Below, piece by piece: positions 53,239 through 64,000 of a stretch of DNA of 64,000 nucleotides (position 1 is its first letter; every line of letters begins with the position of its first letter). The notes beneath the pieces were generated by a model. The model had not been told where the DNA came from. It saw only the letters and a program-made list of their open reading frames with translations, and did no database searches. This stretch comes from Asterella californica. Lineage: Eukaryota > Streptophyta > Marchantiopsida > Marchantiales > Aytoniaceae. The stretch covers positions 2,764,501 to 2,828,500 of the forward strand of contig JAYKYS010000001.1 of assembly GCA_036924285.1 (NCBI GenBank), written 5' to 3'. The position numbers and the translations under genes were made by a program.

Positions 53239-55139
53239 ATGTTGGCGAAGTTAGTTTAGGAGCTTCGTGTGTGTCGAGAACATCCTTCGGATGAATCTTA
53301 TGGAAGGTCAGACAATTGGACCAAAGATAACTGACGCTTTGTACTAGGAGGAGACGAAGCAGAGAAATACATGGATTTACTATTTGGCAGTACTTCGTCA
53401 CATGCTCCAGTGGAAGCAGTTTGCAACTTTCCTCGTCTATTCCGAGAGCTACCTCAAGGAAGAAATAGATATTGCACAAGAGACTTCCTTGATGTGAAGA
53501 AGCGAGAGATAGCAGATGCAATTATGACAATCTTCAGACTGAAGAGGACTACGTATATGTCCAACTAGCAGATTTACTTAATTGAAGAACTTTTCGCTGG
53601 TAAACGAGCACATTGGACAAGGATTCTTCACATGCATGTGTAGAAGCTGTGGGCCGAAGATGACATGGTGTACATTGACGTCTTTGTCTCAGTATTCTAC
53701 ATGAGGATGGGATTGATCACAGATGAAGATAAGAAGAAGCTGGGCTTCGTTGATCAATCGTAAGAAGATGAGTTTGTGATCGAGTCAACTCCACGGAGGG
53801 ATGTACAGATGGAGAAGCTATTCGATGAAGTTGCTAATGAAGAAGTAGCTACCAAGGAAGTCGCTATAAGAAGCTACCGAGGGACCAGAGGTCGTCAACT
53901 TGGATGAAGTCGATGACACCGAGGAAGTCACAGCGCCGGTGCGAAGAAGCGGACGAAGAAAAATATTGGAGAAAACACCAAGATCTGCACCATCGACTTC
54001 GAGGAAGAAGATGAAGAGAAAACGTATTGTTTGTGCAGAAGAGGTTGATATAAAAGAAGTCGACATGCAGACTGAAGACACCCAATGAAAGAGAAGAAGG
54101 AAGAGTGTGGCGAGACACAAGGACGTTCTTCTTCGATAGAAGATGTTCATCAATTGAGTACTTCGATGAAGAACTTAAAAGACGTCGTGGTACCGCTACT
54201 CTTTTGCTTTGGAAAGTAATCGAGGAATGTATGAGCATATGGTCAGACGATAGTTGAATTTAGCAGAGCTGGTGCAAATGCTTAACTTCGGCCGAGGTAA
54301 CTTGCAGGAAGAGAAGGAGAATCTACGAGCTCTTGTCTTGGCGGTAAAGAGGGAAGTCATTGTGAAGAGTGAAGAGGTGCGCAGATTGACTTTGGAGCAA
54401 GAAGACTTAATTCATCAAATTTCCGAGCTGAGGAAGGAGCACGAGAAGGTGTTATCTTTGGTGAAGAAAGATGTGATAGAGGTGAGGCTTCAAAGCGATC
54501 GCTGCCAAGATGTAGTTGCAGAATGACCAAGGGAGCGGAGGAGTTAAAGACAAAGTGTACTTCGGTTGAAGAGCAATCAGTGCTTCTTCATAGCAGAGTC
54601 GAACCGACGCTGAAAAATTACTTCGCAGCAGATTTGGATACTTCGGAGTGAGACTTCTTCGGCAGATTAGACAAGAACTAGCGATAGAGGATGTAGAGGA
54701 TTCTTCGACGAAGAACTGAGTAGCTAGATTAGGACAGAAGGTAGTACGAGAACTTCGAGAGATATAGCGACAATAGAGCTCTCGGTTAGTGAGATAGTTA
54801 AGAACTTGGCGTTAGGTTCTGGTGTTGTTCTTGGTGTCATTTTGGACGCATGACTTTCATCAATCGATAATCCTACTTCTTAGGAAATCAGATCCGTCAT
54901 CTTCGGATGAAGTTGTATATAAGTGTCCTGTTGTTTGTTTGTGAGACCTCTTATGTTGTTATTTTCATTCTTTGAATTTTTTGTTATCCAGAAGCTAATT
55001 GAACCATTGTGTATTTGTCTTCTTCGAAGTTGTACCTACAAAGTTTCATAGTGTGTTGTGGTAAGAGTTAGTCTGGGTGATGAAGTTCTTTGTCACTGAC
55101 ATCCGAAATCAGAGTAAGTTCTTGATTTTTTATTTTTTT
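53239..55139 (+). pseudogene. Decayed coding region with coiled coil between the two X repeats
   Basis: Pieces in several frames read ILHMHV, VYIDVFVSVFYMRMGLITDEDKKK (about 53620-53740), a basic stretch with APVRRSGRRK and TSRKKMKRKR (53930-54025), then a heptad-like coiled coil of 90 residues (54254-54526) with SEEVRRLTLEQEDLIHQ. The order (a segment ending YLYVAMGDLREDQ-like, then a basic patch, then a coiled coil) recalls the D LTR protein, but direct identity is weak. Stops are frequent. Confidence 0.4.
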
Positions 55140-55735
55140 AAATTAATTGGCTAGTTGTAGAGTAAATAAGAAGAATATGTAGCATAAGATAGAAGTAGGG
55201 AAGTGTTAGTAAGAAATTCAGTGAAGAGATTTACTCTTGAAGAGTCAAATGAAGTTGTGTAAGTCAGTTTGGACGAAAGTTCTTCATAGATGAATTTTAT
55301 GCATGAAGAGCTTCCTAACGATATGTTGTGCGAGGCAAACAGAGTCTGAATGACGAAAGTTACCAAGGACTGAAGTATCGATAAACACCCATCATGATGT
55401 ATAAGAGTAGGGAGTTAGGTCATTTGTCGTATCATATCAGCAGTGTTAGAAAGGACGAAAAGCCTCATAGAAGTTTATCGACGAAGAAGAGTAACTTCGG
55501 CGGAGACTGTTTAGAGGAAGTCTATTGTTCGTACCTCACTCTATCCTTTGTATTCCATTTTCATCCTTTGGTCTTTATAACTATCATGTTCTTCGAATGC
55601 GTGGAATGTAGACATCAAAGCCACCACGACTTTGGGTCTTGGATGTGAACTACGCCACACTTCACCGCCATGAGAAGGACCTAGAAAACATGTGCTTGTC
55701 TTTTCTTTTACTACCTTGGTGGTCAATGGTCAAGA
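55140..55735 (+). repeat. Direct repeat X, right copy
   Basis: Second copy of 52593-53238. It ends at GGTGGTCAATGG, after which the sequence changes to AT-rich DNA. Confidence 0.7.
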
Positions 55736-57298
55736 CCATCATTATTTAAGAAGATGCAAGCTAAAGCAGCAGCTGCTGCAAAAATTACCCCTACTGTTCT
55801 TGTGCAAGCTGTAGTACCAACACCGATTCTAGCTCCTGACAAGATAGCTAACCAAGTTCCAAGAGCTACAAGAGTAAAACGAGACAATAGATATACACAC
55901 GGTAATATTTATCTATATTATTCTTAAAATATTAACTATATTAAATCTAGATTTATATATTTGTTATATAGGGTTTGTTATATGTAAAGTTTTAGATCAA
56001 AGTAGTACGTCGAGACAAGTATATATATATATGAGCATCGTGATGATACACATGGCATTATTTTATCTATATTATTTTCTATAATATTATCTATTTTATA
56101 AGTAGGAATAAATATAGAGAATTTTTGTACATCGGATCAATGCGGTAGTGACAAATGTTCTTGGTACGGAGTACTTTAGATGTACATGTGGTAATATTTA
56201 CTTATATTATTTTTGATACTTTTACTTGTTCTGAATCTAGGTTTTACTATTCGATATATGTCAAAGTAAATATATAGGTATATGATTTTTACATGTAACT
56301 TTCTTATATAATCCTTATAATATTAACTATATTTGATATCGGTAACATTATTTCATATATTCATTCGCAAATCATGTTTGGCACTTGGTTTCTTTTCGAA
56401 TGCTGTGATTTTACATAAAATTCTTAGAATCAATCACATTATTCTCATATGTATTTTGGTTCAGACTCGAATTTAGAATGTTATTACCTACATAGGTACC
56501 TATTTTCAATTTCTATATTGGTATTTGGTGATTAGTATAATTATAAATGTATGAAATTATTCATATATAATTTCTTCATAGACTAAAACAATTACACATG
56601 TTAGGGTTTCCAAAATTTAAAGGGATAACTTATTCTATTAATATTTTCCTTAGGATAACAAGATTCTCTTTTTTTCCTCTTGGTGACCTTCTTCCCATAT
56701 TAGAGTAAATGATCTAAAAAAAATCATTTTCTTACGTTGTACTTTTGGTGTGTTATACATTCTCTTCTTACCACTAGACCAGTTTTAAACACCGACGCAG
56801 TATACTATATAAATATGCACTAAGTGCCGACCTAAGCACCGATCAAATCTATATGAAACTTACACGTAATCACCTACATCTAGACTCAACGCATGAGAAC
56901 AATCTGTAGGTCACGCAAAGGCTGTGACCTATAGATTCCTGATATGCATGGACCTTACCAATCTCCTTTCTAGATCTGCTCCGTGTACCGTAGAGTCCCA
57001 TATCTCAGGTTTTACCGGCTGTACTCTCCTGTAAAGTTATTCAGATTCGCACAGGTGGGAAAAGTACCACCTGGGGTACAAAAGAACGAACTACATGTAG
57101 AAGCGAAAGGCAGCCCATCAAAGAACTAACTATGTCAAGCTAACTCACCTCTGATGCTACATGACGTAGTTAACTGAACTATGATGCTACAGATGTAGCC
57201 TCGGTTCTCATGAATGATGCTTCATTTTCTCCAGTCGAGATTCCACGGAGAGATGCCTTGACCAGCGCAGCCGTTGGAAGAGTTCCGGATAGCACTGT
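55736..57298. other. AT-rich intergenic DNA, with a hairpin near the P450 3' end
   Basis: From 55900 to 56650 the sequence is very AT-rich, with a loose repeat of about 120-150 bp (AATATT-TATCTATATTATT and variants near 55905, 56055, 56190 and 56310). No gene is visible. The hairpin at 56901-56937 is listed separately. Confidence 0.5.
56901..56937. repeat. Inverted repeat downstream of the P450 gene
   Basis: AATCTGTAGGTCAC and GTGACCTATAGATT form a 14-bp stem with one mismatch and a 9-base loop, about 360 bp past the P450 stop codon on its strand. Confidence 0.6.
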
Positions 57299-59859
57299 CT
57301 ACATACTGTAAACTTCGTCGGGTAATCGTGTACTCACAACAACTCGAAGAGGGTTGGCCAGAGCCGTTGCAACCCCTGTTTTCTCAGTCATATCCACCTC
57401 TGCTGGTTTCATTCCCGGAGGAAGTGAAATATCGAGGCAATGGAAAAGCCGAGCTAGAACGAGTTCGGAAGTAGCCAAGCCCATGTTCATGCCTGGACAC
57501 TGCCTTCGACCGGATCCGAAAGGCAGGAGTTCAAAATGTTGGCCTCTCAAGTCGATAGAGTTATCCGAAAATCTTTCTGGCTTGAAGCTTAAGGGGTCTT
57601 CCCAGTACTGTGGATCCCGATGTATAGCATAGACGTTTACGAACACTTGAGTGCCCTCTGGAATGTGATATCCAGCGACAACACTGGAAGCAATTGAGGC
57701 ATGACTTAACAGCAACGGGAGCGGAGGATGAAGTCGCAAGGTCTCCTTGACCACCATCTTGAGGTAGTTGAGGTTGACAAGGTCTGACTCATCCACCAAT
57801 CTTTCGCGGCCCACAACGTCATCCAGTTCCTTCACCAGCTTCTGCTTCGCATCTGGATGTCTCATTACCTCAGCTACTGCAAACGTTACCAAGGCCGTCG
57901 TAGTCTCTATACCAGCTGACAACATATCCTTCCGGATGGCAATGGTACAGAGATCAGCACGGTAAACAACCCGTAGCGTCCGGATCCTACTTCTGAGCTA
58001 GAGTCTGAGTAACTGTAACCTTTGCTTGTAGATCAAGAGCTAGCAAGCATGAGAAGCAAAATTAAATAGACAACGGGTGCATCCAGCTGAGTTTCAACGG
58101 GAACAATGATACTGACAGATAAATGTGACAGTCCTCTAAATTAAAATTAGTACCCGTACGCTAAAGTCATATTATTTATTGGCGTAAATATTCGCCCACG
58201 AGTGTGATATCGATGGTAAGCGAGAGACCTCTGGACAATAACAAATTATTTTACATAGAACTTACCGCAATAGCACCTTTGATGTTCAAATATGTCAAGC
58301 CGCACCCATCCTCCTTGTCCAGAAATGACAGCAAGGCGCGCGATAAGTCCATCGAGTCATCGTCCTCGCCGCCATCCAGAAGTTGGCGATGACGCTCTTC
58401 GAGTAGTTCGCAGAGATAGCTGTCGAGTAAAGAATGGAGATTCTTCAGTTTTCTCACCACGCCGTCCAAATCCAGCCACTTCAGCCATGGGAAGCATTCA
58501 CCGAGTGAGAGGAAGTTGACAGTGGCAAGATCGCGTATGAGTTCTGCCAGGGTCTTCTTTTCACCTGCAGTCGACACGCGAGCAGTGTACTCTGAACACA
58601 ACCTCTTGCCGAAAATAAGTTTGGTCATTTGGTAAGAGCTCATGTAAGCCACTGCAGCGTACACGTTAATTGATTTGTTTTCCCGTGCTGATGCCAATAG
58701 AGAGTTCACCAAGCACATTGTGGACTCATGCCTGTCATCCTGCATTTCATACAATTGCAAGATGTCATAATGTAACAACAATTAATATTGCCATCCCACA
58801 ACTCACTTTCGGATCCTCTACACCTTAGACTCAGTTCCAAATAAACGTGATCATGAATCTAGACGTTGGTGGTCAGCGTGAAAGAGTAGAACAAATTAAA
58901 CATGGATTCAGCGCTTAAACTACAATTATGCTACTACGTCACATATGGTAGCCTTTAGAATTCGAGCCTAGGACATGCACCCCGGAAGAAAGGACTATTC
59001 ATTTAACATTTCATTAATTGTCCTTAGGCACTAAGTCAGACGGACTACGTTAACCTCGAGCTGGCACGTATGCCGTAACTGAGATTTGATTTGACATTTG
59101 CCATGCGTGGAACCTAACTGCAATGTGAGTGGGGGCATCTGTGATATCAGCCAGGAACGGGATGATAGCACTGAGATTTCAGATTGTAGACTTAGAGCTA
59201 CTAGGCATTCAATGGTATGAAGAGATCTAGAAATGGTCTCTACCAGAAGCATATTAATTACTGATATCCGTCGATCTGTACATGTACAAACATACATAAT
59301 ATCATGCTAGTCGATGCGATCGATACCTTCTGTTGCAAAAAGCATGATCACCAGGAAAGAGTAGCCCGTTTACCTTCTGCTTTTCGACATTCGTGATAGA
59401 TAAGAACTCTGAGAAGAATATTTTCTTCAACTTCCGCCATACGTCATTTAATGGCTGCAGGACCATATCGTTATAATTGTAGAAGAAGAACTCTGCGAAG
59501 GCATTGTGACTACGAGATGCCCATACGGCGTCCTGCGTCTTCAAGAATTCTTTTGCCATTGCAGCATCAGTTGCGACTATGATCCGAAGCGTACCGAGCC
59601 TTAATGACATAAGCGGTCCATATCGTCCAGCAAGTTTCATCAGACGCTGATGGGGAAGTTCGCCGAAGAGGTGAATGTGACCAATTACTGGCCATGCAGG
59701 GGGTTCAGGTATGTCCTTCTTGCATCTGACGACTATACTCTTCCAAGTTAACCTTGTCAATAGAGTTAGAAGCAAGAATGACACTGCCGCCACTCGCAGG
59801 TCCAGTAACCTGTCGAGCCACCATTCAACTGCAACGGAACCAAAGCCTTCCATCGTCAT
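57299..59859 (-). CDS. Cytochrome P450 monooxygenase, A-type (CYP71-clan-like), three exons
   Basis: Exons 59859-59374, 58739-58266 and 57928-57299 give 162, 158 and 209 codons joined in phase 0 (529 residues). Donors are GTAAAC and GTAAGT; acceptors are CAG and AAG. The N-terminus has a membrane anchor (about residues 20-38) and a proline hinge (PEPPAWPVIG), as in ER-bound plant P450s. Motifs are the I-helix AGIETT (325-330), ETLR (382-385), PERF (437-440) and the haem loop FGSGRRQCPG with Cys464. The C-helix box reads WRKLKK, so Lys145 replaces the usual Arg of WxxxR. Length and order are normal and no stop is seen. It uses O2 and a P450 reductase to hydroxylate a small molecule; the substrate cannot be told. 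Confidence 0.9.
58266..58739 (-). other. P450 exon 2, with introns at 58740-59373 and 57929-58265
   Basis: Exon 2 was set by the acceptor TGCAG before GATGACAGG and by the donor GCG/GTAAGT after IKGAIA. This restores the usual spacing between IK and DML of the I-helix. Introns are 634 and 337 bp and AT-richer than the exons. The second acceptor (CGGAAG) has a weak pyrimidine tract. Confidence 0.8.
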
Positions 59860-59978
59860 CCTCTGAGCGCCAAAGGCTTACTCTCAGACTGACGTTGTGC
59901 GTCAAACCCTAGGTGCAAAAGACCTGATCACTTTACTCGCCGCTGGATATCCACGTCGCTTCAGAGCATTTTATCAAT

Positions 59979-59986
59979 GTATATAC
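59979..59986 (-). promoter_or_regulatory. Possible TATA box of the P450 gene
   Basis: GTATATAC lies about 120 bp upstream of the P450 ATG on its strand, inside a short TATATACACATATACACC stretch. It is the only TATA-like box in a fitting position. Confidence 0.4.
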
Positions 59987-60400
59987 ACATATACACCTTG
60001 GAGACGAGACGGAACTGGTGAGATTCTTTCAACCCAAGGAACTGTAAAGGATTCACAACGATTCAAACAGATGAGACGGTAGAATTCAAAGCGGGCACCT
60101 CGTGTGCGTTGACGTGGATATGGTCTTCGAAAACACGCAGGAAGAAAGCTACAGGATCCTCACTAGATTCAGTGCTGGCCTCGATTGACGAACCGATCAT
60201 TCCTAGACACACATCATGATCATATGCCCAGTTAAAGAGCTCAAGAGACTTATCATATTTTTCAACTTAAAACATACGGAATCATTGACCATTGGCAATT
60301 GCAATTGCAAGTAAAGTCGCTCCGCAGCTAGTCGAATCACGAATAAGTACTAGTGCACGTGTAGAAAGAAAACGAAGTTCAACCAAAACTCGCAAACTAA

Positions 60401-60660
60401 ATATGTTCAGTCTGTGAGGCTGTCAATTTGAAGCAGCTGCACAACGTTAACGATGATTCAAGTACCTGTATCTACCTTAGATCTAGACATCCTTTCTACT
60501 TCGAAGTTTTCAGTTTGTGAGTTTGTCAATCTGAAGCTGCACCTGTCACGTGTGTAATAAACAGTCGGGGTCACTGTTTATTTTACACGATGATAGTTCG
60601 ACACCTGTATCCAACGTTGACATCCTTTCTGTTTCAAAGCTTTCAGCAGCACCCGGTAAT
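60401..60660. repeat. Local tandem repeat with a small foldback insertion upstream of the P450
   Basis: GTCAATTTGAAGC (60422) recurs as GTCAATCTGAAGC (60524), and ACCTGTATCTACC (60463) recurs as ACCTGTATCCAAC (60602), followed in each by GACATCCTTTCT. The second unit holds an extra 39 bp (60550-60588) that folds on itself: GTGTGTAATAAACAGT against ACTGTTTATTTTACAC, 14 of 16 paired. It lies 550-800 bp upstream of the P450 start. Confidence 0.65.
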
Positions 60661-61932
60661 TCTTCTATATATTTTACCCATCAGAACTAGAGATTTATCA
60701 AGGGGAGCTAAACTTCCGAGCCTTTCCTTCACGTGGTAAGTCAATAAAGCAAGCTCGAATTCAGCTGAACTAGAGAATTCCGACACGAAGTCGGTTCAAA
60801 GAACCAGAATCTCATAGAGCAATGAAGTAACGGACTGCACACTGACAATCCAAAGGGTACAGAAGCAATTCCTTTGAGAATGGGTGAAATCAGTTCAATT
60901 ACCAGTTATTCAAGCCGATGGGTGCTTTCCAATTCCCGCCATCTTCTTTGGTGTGTAAAATCCTTCCCGCAGCTCAAGACTGGGCCCTGCTCACTTTGGA
61001 CCGCCTCGACGATATATATCTATCGCTTCCTGCTTGATCCATGAACGTGAATGAAAGTTCCATCCAAACAGGTGAAACAAAGGCCGGAATGGCCGCATGA
61101 CAAAAGCGATTCCGGCTGGTGATGCTATGGTCGTCCTGACCCCATCTGTATCGTTGCATCCTCTAACGTTTGGAGCATTCCAGCTTTTGCGTCGACTCTT
61201 GTTGAAGGATCACAAAGAGAGTATTCGGTACGCAGTGGACTCCCTCTTAGACTAGTCTAAATGGATAGCATAATGTACGAGGTGTTGTGGTCTGGGCAGT
61301 GTAACGCTGATCGTTGCTTTATGCCGTTCAAGAAAGATCCTCATTCTTTTTCTGCCTGGACTTTTCAGGATACTTCAGACTCCCCGTCACAAGGATCATC
61401 CCATATATATGCGTTCAGAACGAATCGAAGATACGTCTTCTCTTTCGTTCAGAATCATCATTGAACGACACGTCAGATCATCCAGACAAGTTAAAATTAA
61501 GAGAACATGCCTATGTATTTGAACAATTTACCCTCAATTTCTCTAACGAGGTGTTATGTAACAGAATTGAGAGGCTATGCATATGGTACAGGAGAGATAT
61601 GCATGCAACATGGACTTTTTACGTCAGTTATGGGAAAACAACTAGTTGAAGAAGCTGGTGAAATTCTTGGTGGTTATTGGGTGGAATAAGGTTTTGGGCG
61701 TACACTCTTGGGTGCTGGACTAGAGGGCATGCTATTGTGACATCGGAGAACTGTTGTAGAGAATGTTGACTCTCTATTATCAGAAAAAAATTAAGTGTTA
61801 TATAAAAATTGTACACTAAGCGGTGAAGGAAATCAAATTTCTCTCTAAATATTAAGGGATCGGTGTTCCTAGAGTTGAGAGATAGTCCAGACATAATCCA
61901 TACGAGAAATAAGAAATGTGTTTCTAAGGGTA
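60661..61932. other. Intergenic, no gene seen
   Basis: Short frames on both strands lack domains and plausible context. No repeat partner noticed. Confidence 0.45.
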
Positions 61933-61986
61933 TAAGCGCGAGAAGCTAGCAGGGCTTTTAAAGAAGCTGCTAGCTTCTCGCGCTTA
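61933..61986. repeat. Perfect 20-bp inverted repeat (hairpin)
   Basis: TAAGCGCGAGAAGCTAGCAG at 61933-61952 is the exact complement of 61967-61986, with a 14-base loop containing CTTTTAAAG. The stem is GC-rich in an AT-rich setting, so it stands out. Confidence 0.8.
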
Positions 61987-62217
61987 ATTCATTAGCTAAA
62001 AACAAGTTAACCTCTACATAGGGTAATGTCTATGTTACCCGAGCACCAGGGAAATTTCCAGATCGCATGATGGCCAGACAATTTTGCCAGGCGTCCCAAC
62101 TCTGAACTGTTTGTTTGAGGATCACTCGGTTAAGGGTAGTTGGGACCAAGATAGTCGCAGTCTACCTGTAGATGAAGACGGATCTCATCTTCTCCTGCCT
62201 TCTCACACCTACTTTTT
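61987..62217. other. Intergenic, nothing identified
   Basis: No repeat partner and no coding frame with support. Confidence 0.4.
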
Positions 62218-62370
62218 TCCGTAGGAAATATAGAGAATTTATAATTTTCTCTAATATAGAAAATATATATTTTTCTGAATTTAATATTTTCTCTATTTGT
62301 TAATATTTCTCTCTATTTCTCTAGCTTTCTCTATAATATTTTTCTCTAATATTTTTCTCTCTATATAGTT
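62218..62370. repeat. Low-complexity TTTTCTCTAATATT-type stretch
   Basis: Many imperfect repeats of TTTCTCTA(A)TATT. Simple sequence, no gene. Confidence 0.7.
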
Positions 62371-62473
62371 TACTCCAAAGTAGTAAACTGGCCATCAAGG
62401 TTGTTTCCTCAGAGAATTTTTCTTGATATAGGTAAACATGAAGTGAAAACAATTGACCCAGCTCACTTTGACT

Positions 62474-63520
62474 TTCATAATGTTCCAAACATGACTCTTA
62501 GAGCACTGAAGAAAAATTTGACTTCTAAGTTCTTACGTAATAAGGGAAGATGTTTCCCCATTGTAACAGTTTCTGACAGTTCATATTTCACATGTATAAG
62601 GTTGTTCCTCAAGCTCCTCAATCAAGCTCAATGAGCATGCGTTGCTATCAACCTCGAAACAACACTATAACTCTTTGTAGACATAGTCTCTTTGGATCCA
62701 AACCTCAATGGTCACAAGAGACCACACCGGCAAGATAAAATATACAAGTGTGATTTACAATCAAAGTGTGATCCTGGGGAAATCAATTTGTTCCTTATTT
62801 AATTTTTCTCTCAGTTATCATTGTAAGTGTTCAGGGGTATTATCAACGTCGGTCGTATATTATCTATTCAAAAATAGAACACATACAACTGATGCTATCT
62901 ACTGTAATAATTTGTATATCCTTCTCAAGAAGAGTTGCAAGTAAGAAAAAATATGCAACTGCTTTAGATTTTACAAACAGTAGGTAAATCAAAGGATATC
63001 ACACTAGACATGATCGCACTACTACTGAATTTTGTTAAGTGCTCTTAACAATGTCGCAATATTCTGTTACACTCATGTCAGAAGTGTAGACTTGAACCCC
63101 ATCCTTGCAAGAGGTAATGACGTTATTGAGGTCGGGGTTGTTAACCATCTCCAACAAATAAGTACCAAGAATGAGATGCAGTAATCTCTTGTATATTGCC
63201 TTTACATTTGGAAGCCAAAGGGTGATCCATTCACTTCAACTGTCACTATGTTCCAAACATGACTCTTAGAGCACTAAAGAAGAATGTTGACTTCTTACGT
63301 AATATATGAAGATGTTTTCTCATCACAACAATTTATAGTCAAGTTGATACAAAAGAATGATATTACAATCATCATGTCCTTGCATCTTTGTGGGTATTGC
63401 TTGTCATTCTCTTGGTTCAAAGAATGTACATTCATCTAATTCTATAAAGTGATAAACACTGAGTTTTAGAACACTTTGCAAGAACATTTACTTCTTGCAC
63501 AATATATGAACTTATTTTGT
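62474..63520. repeat. Three dispersed direct repeats of about 80 bp
   Basis: Blocks at about 62474-62560, 63237-63320 and, weaker, 63445-63520 share ATGTTCCAAACATGACTC, TTAGAGCACT-AAGAA, GACTTCTTACGTAAT and GAAGATGTTT. The first lies in a 77-codon frame (62401-62634) of unknown nature. They may be remnants of one decayed repeat family. Confidence 0.55.
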
Positions 63521-64000
63521 CATTATAAATTTTTTTATCCATTTCAATGGATCAGCATTGTCGTGCTACGTGACGTCTCATACAGATCTCCATAAGACAC
63601 CCGAGTGACATTTCCACAAGAAGCTGCCCTTGAGCTTACCAAGCTGAGCAAGAGTTAAGCTAAGGTTGAGCTAGACAAGCTACTATCTAGCTTGAGTTAA
63701 AGTATCACTTTAAAGAAGAGTAGAAGTACCAGAATCCGAGCTCGTTGAAGAGATTGACCTCGTGCTTTTAATTGTGAGAAGTAGCATTTTATGCAATAGT
63801 TAGTGTAATTTTTTTAAGTGATGAAAAATGTGAAAGAGAGAACTCTAAAGATTCTGGCTCGTGAGTTGGATCCATAATCTGGATGTACAAGTGCGTAGGT
63901 GTTAGTGAATATTATAGTTTTGACTCTTCATTCATTAAAAGTGTAGCTAATAAAAAAATTGACACATAAAAAATTAGTACAGAATGTAAAAGTAATTTTC
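63521..64000. other. Non-coding to the window end
   Basis: AT-rich with no frame or repeat I can assign. Confidence 0.45.

Noticed and set aside
53818..54238. Minus-strand frames of over 110 codons
   Set aside because: They mirror the basic and coiled-coil sequence on the plus strand and are rich in S, F and L as expected of the complement of charged codons.
58292..58519. Plus-strand frames across the P450 exons
   Set aside because: They are antisense to well-supported exons and have no domain.
63000..64000. tRNA or other RNA genes in the right end
   Set aside because: No cloverleaf or conserved box A/B pair was seen, and the sequence is AT-rich and irregular.

Overview
The window reads as nuclear DNA of a land plant. 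It holds a pile of nested Ty3/gypsy LTR retrotransposons (1 to about 51 kb), then decayed repeat DNA (51 to 57.2 kb), one intron-containing A-type cytochrome P450 gene on the minus strand (57.3 to 59.9 kb), and mostly non-coding DNA to the end. The P450 type, the chromodomain-bearing gypsy element and the tRNA-iMet and tRNA-Asp-like primer sites all indicate a plant. A non-seed plant such as a bryophyte is my guess, not something the sequence proves.

The outer element, called D here, has very long LTRs (about 5.7 kb). Its 5' LTR covers 1-3875 and 25605-27206 (about 395 bp lie left of the window), its internal domain covers 27207-33895, and its 3' LTR covers 33896-39297 and 46801-47137. The LTR itself carries a reading frame of over 700 codons for a coiled-coil protein. 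A solo LTR of the same family sits inverted in the 5' LTR (3876-25599). Two further elements are inside that solo LTR: element A (7967-16730; 915-bp LTRs with no difference seen, intact 1628-codon gag-pol) and element B (17827-24097; a chromovirus with stop codons). Element C (39298-46796; a relative of A with a damaged integrase) sits in the 3' LTR of D. To the right are a gag fragment of a D relative (47138-47738) and a divergent inverted D-type LTR (47739-51027).

Four observations stand out. (1) The LTR of B holds an array of about eleven perfect heat-shock-element units (GAAnnTTCnnGAA) in 205 bp, upstream of its TATA box; A has a smaller one. (2) Elements A and B, from different gypsy lineages, both carry two copies of a small reading frame of about 55 to 70 codons upstream of gag, with a shared core pattern. 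In each element the second copy starts on the stop codon of the preceding frame (TAATG or TGATG). C keeps a broken trace. (3) A and C share an accessory zinc-knuckle reading frame ahead of gag-pol. (4) The LTRs of A, B and C share a 15-bp motif.

The P450 gene has three exons joined in phase 0, encodes 529 residues and looks intact. It is the only convincing host gene. Its upstream region carries a local tandem repeat with a small foldback insertion.
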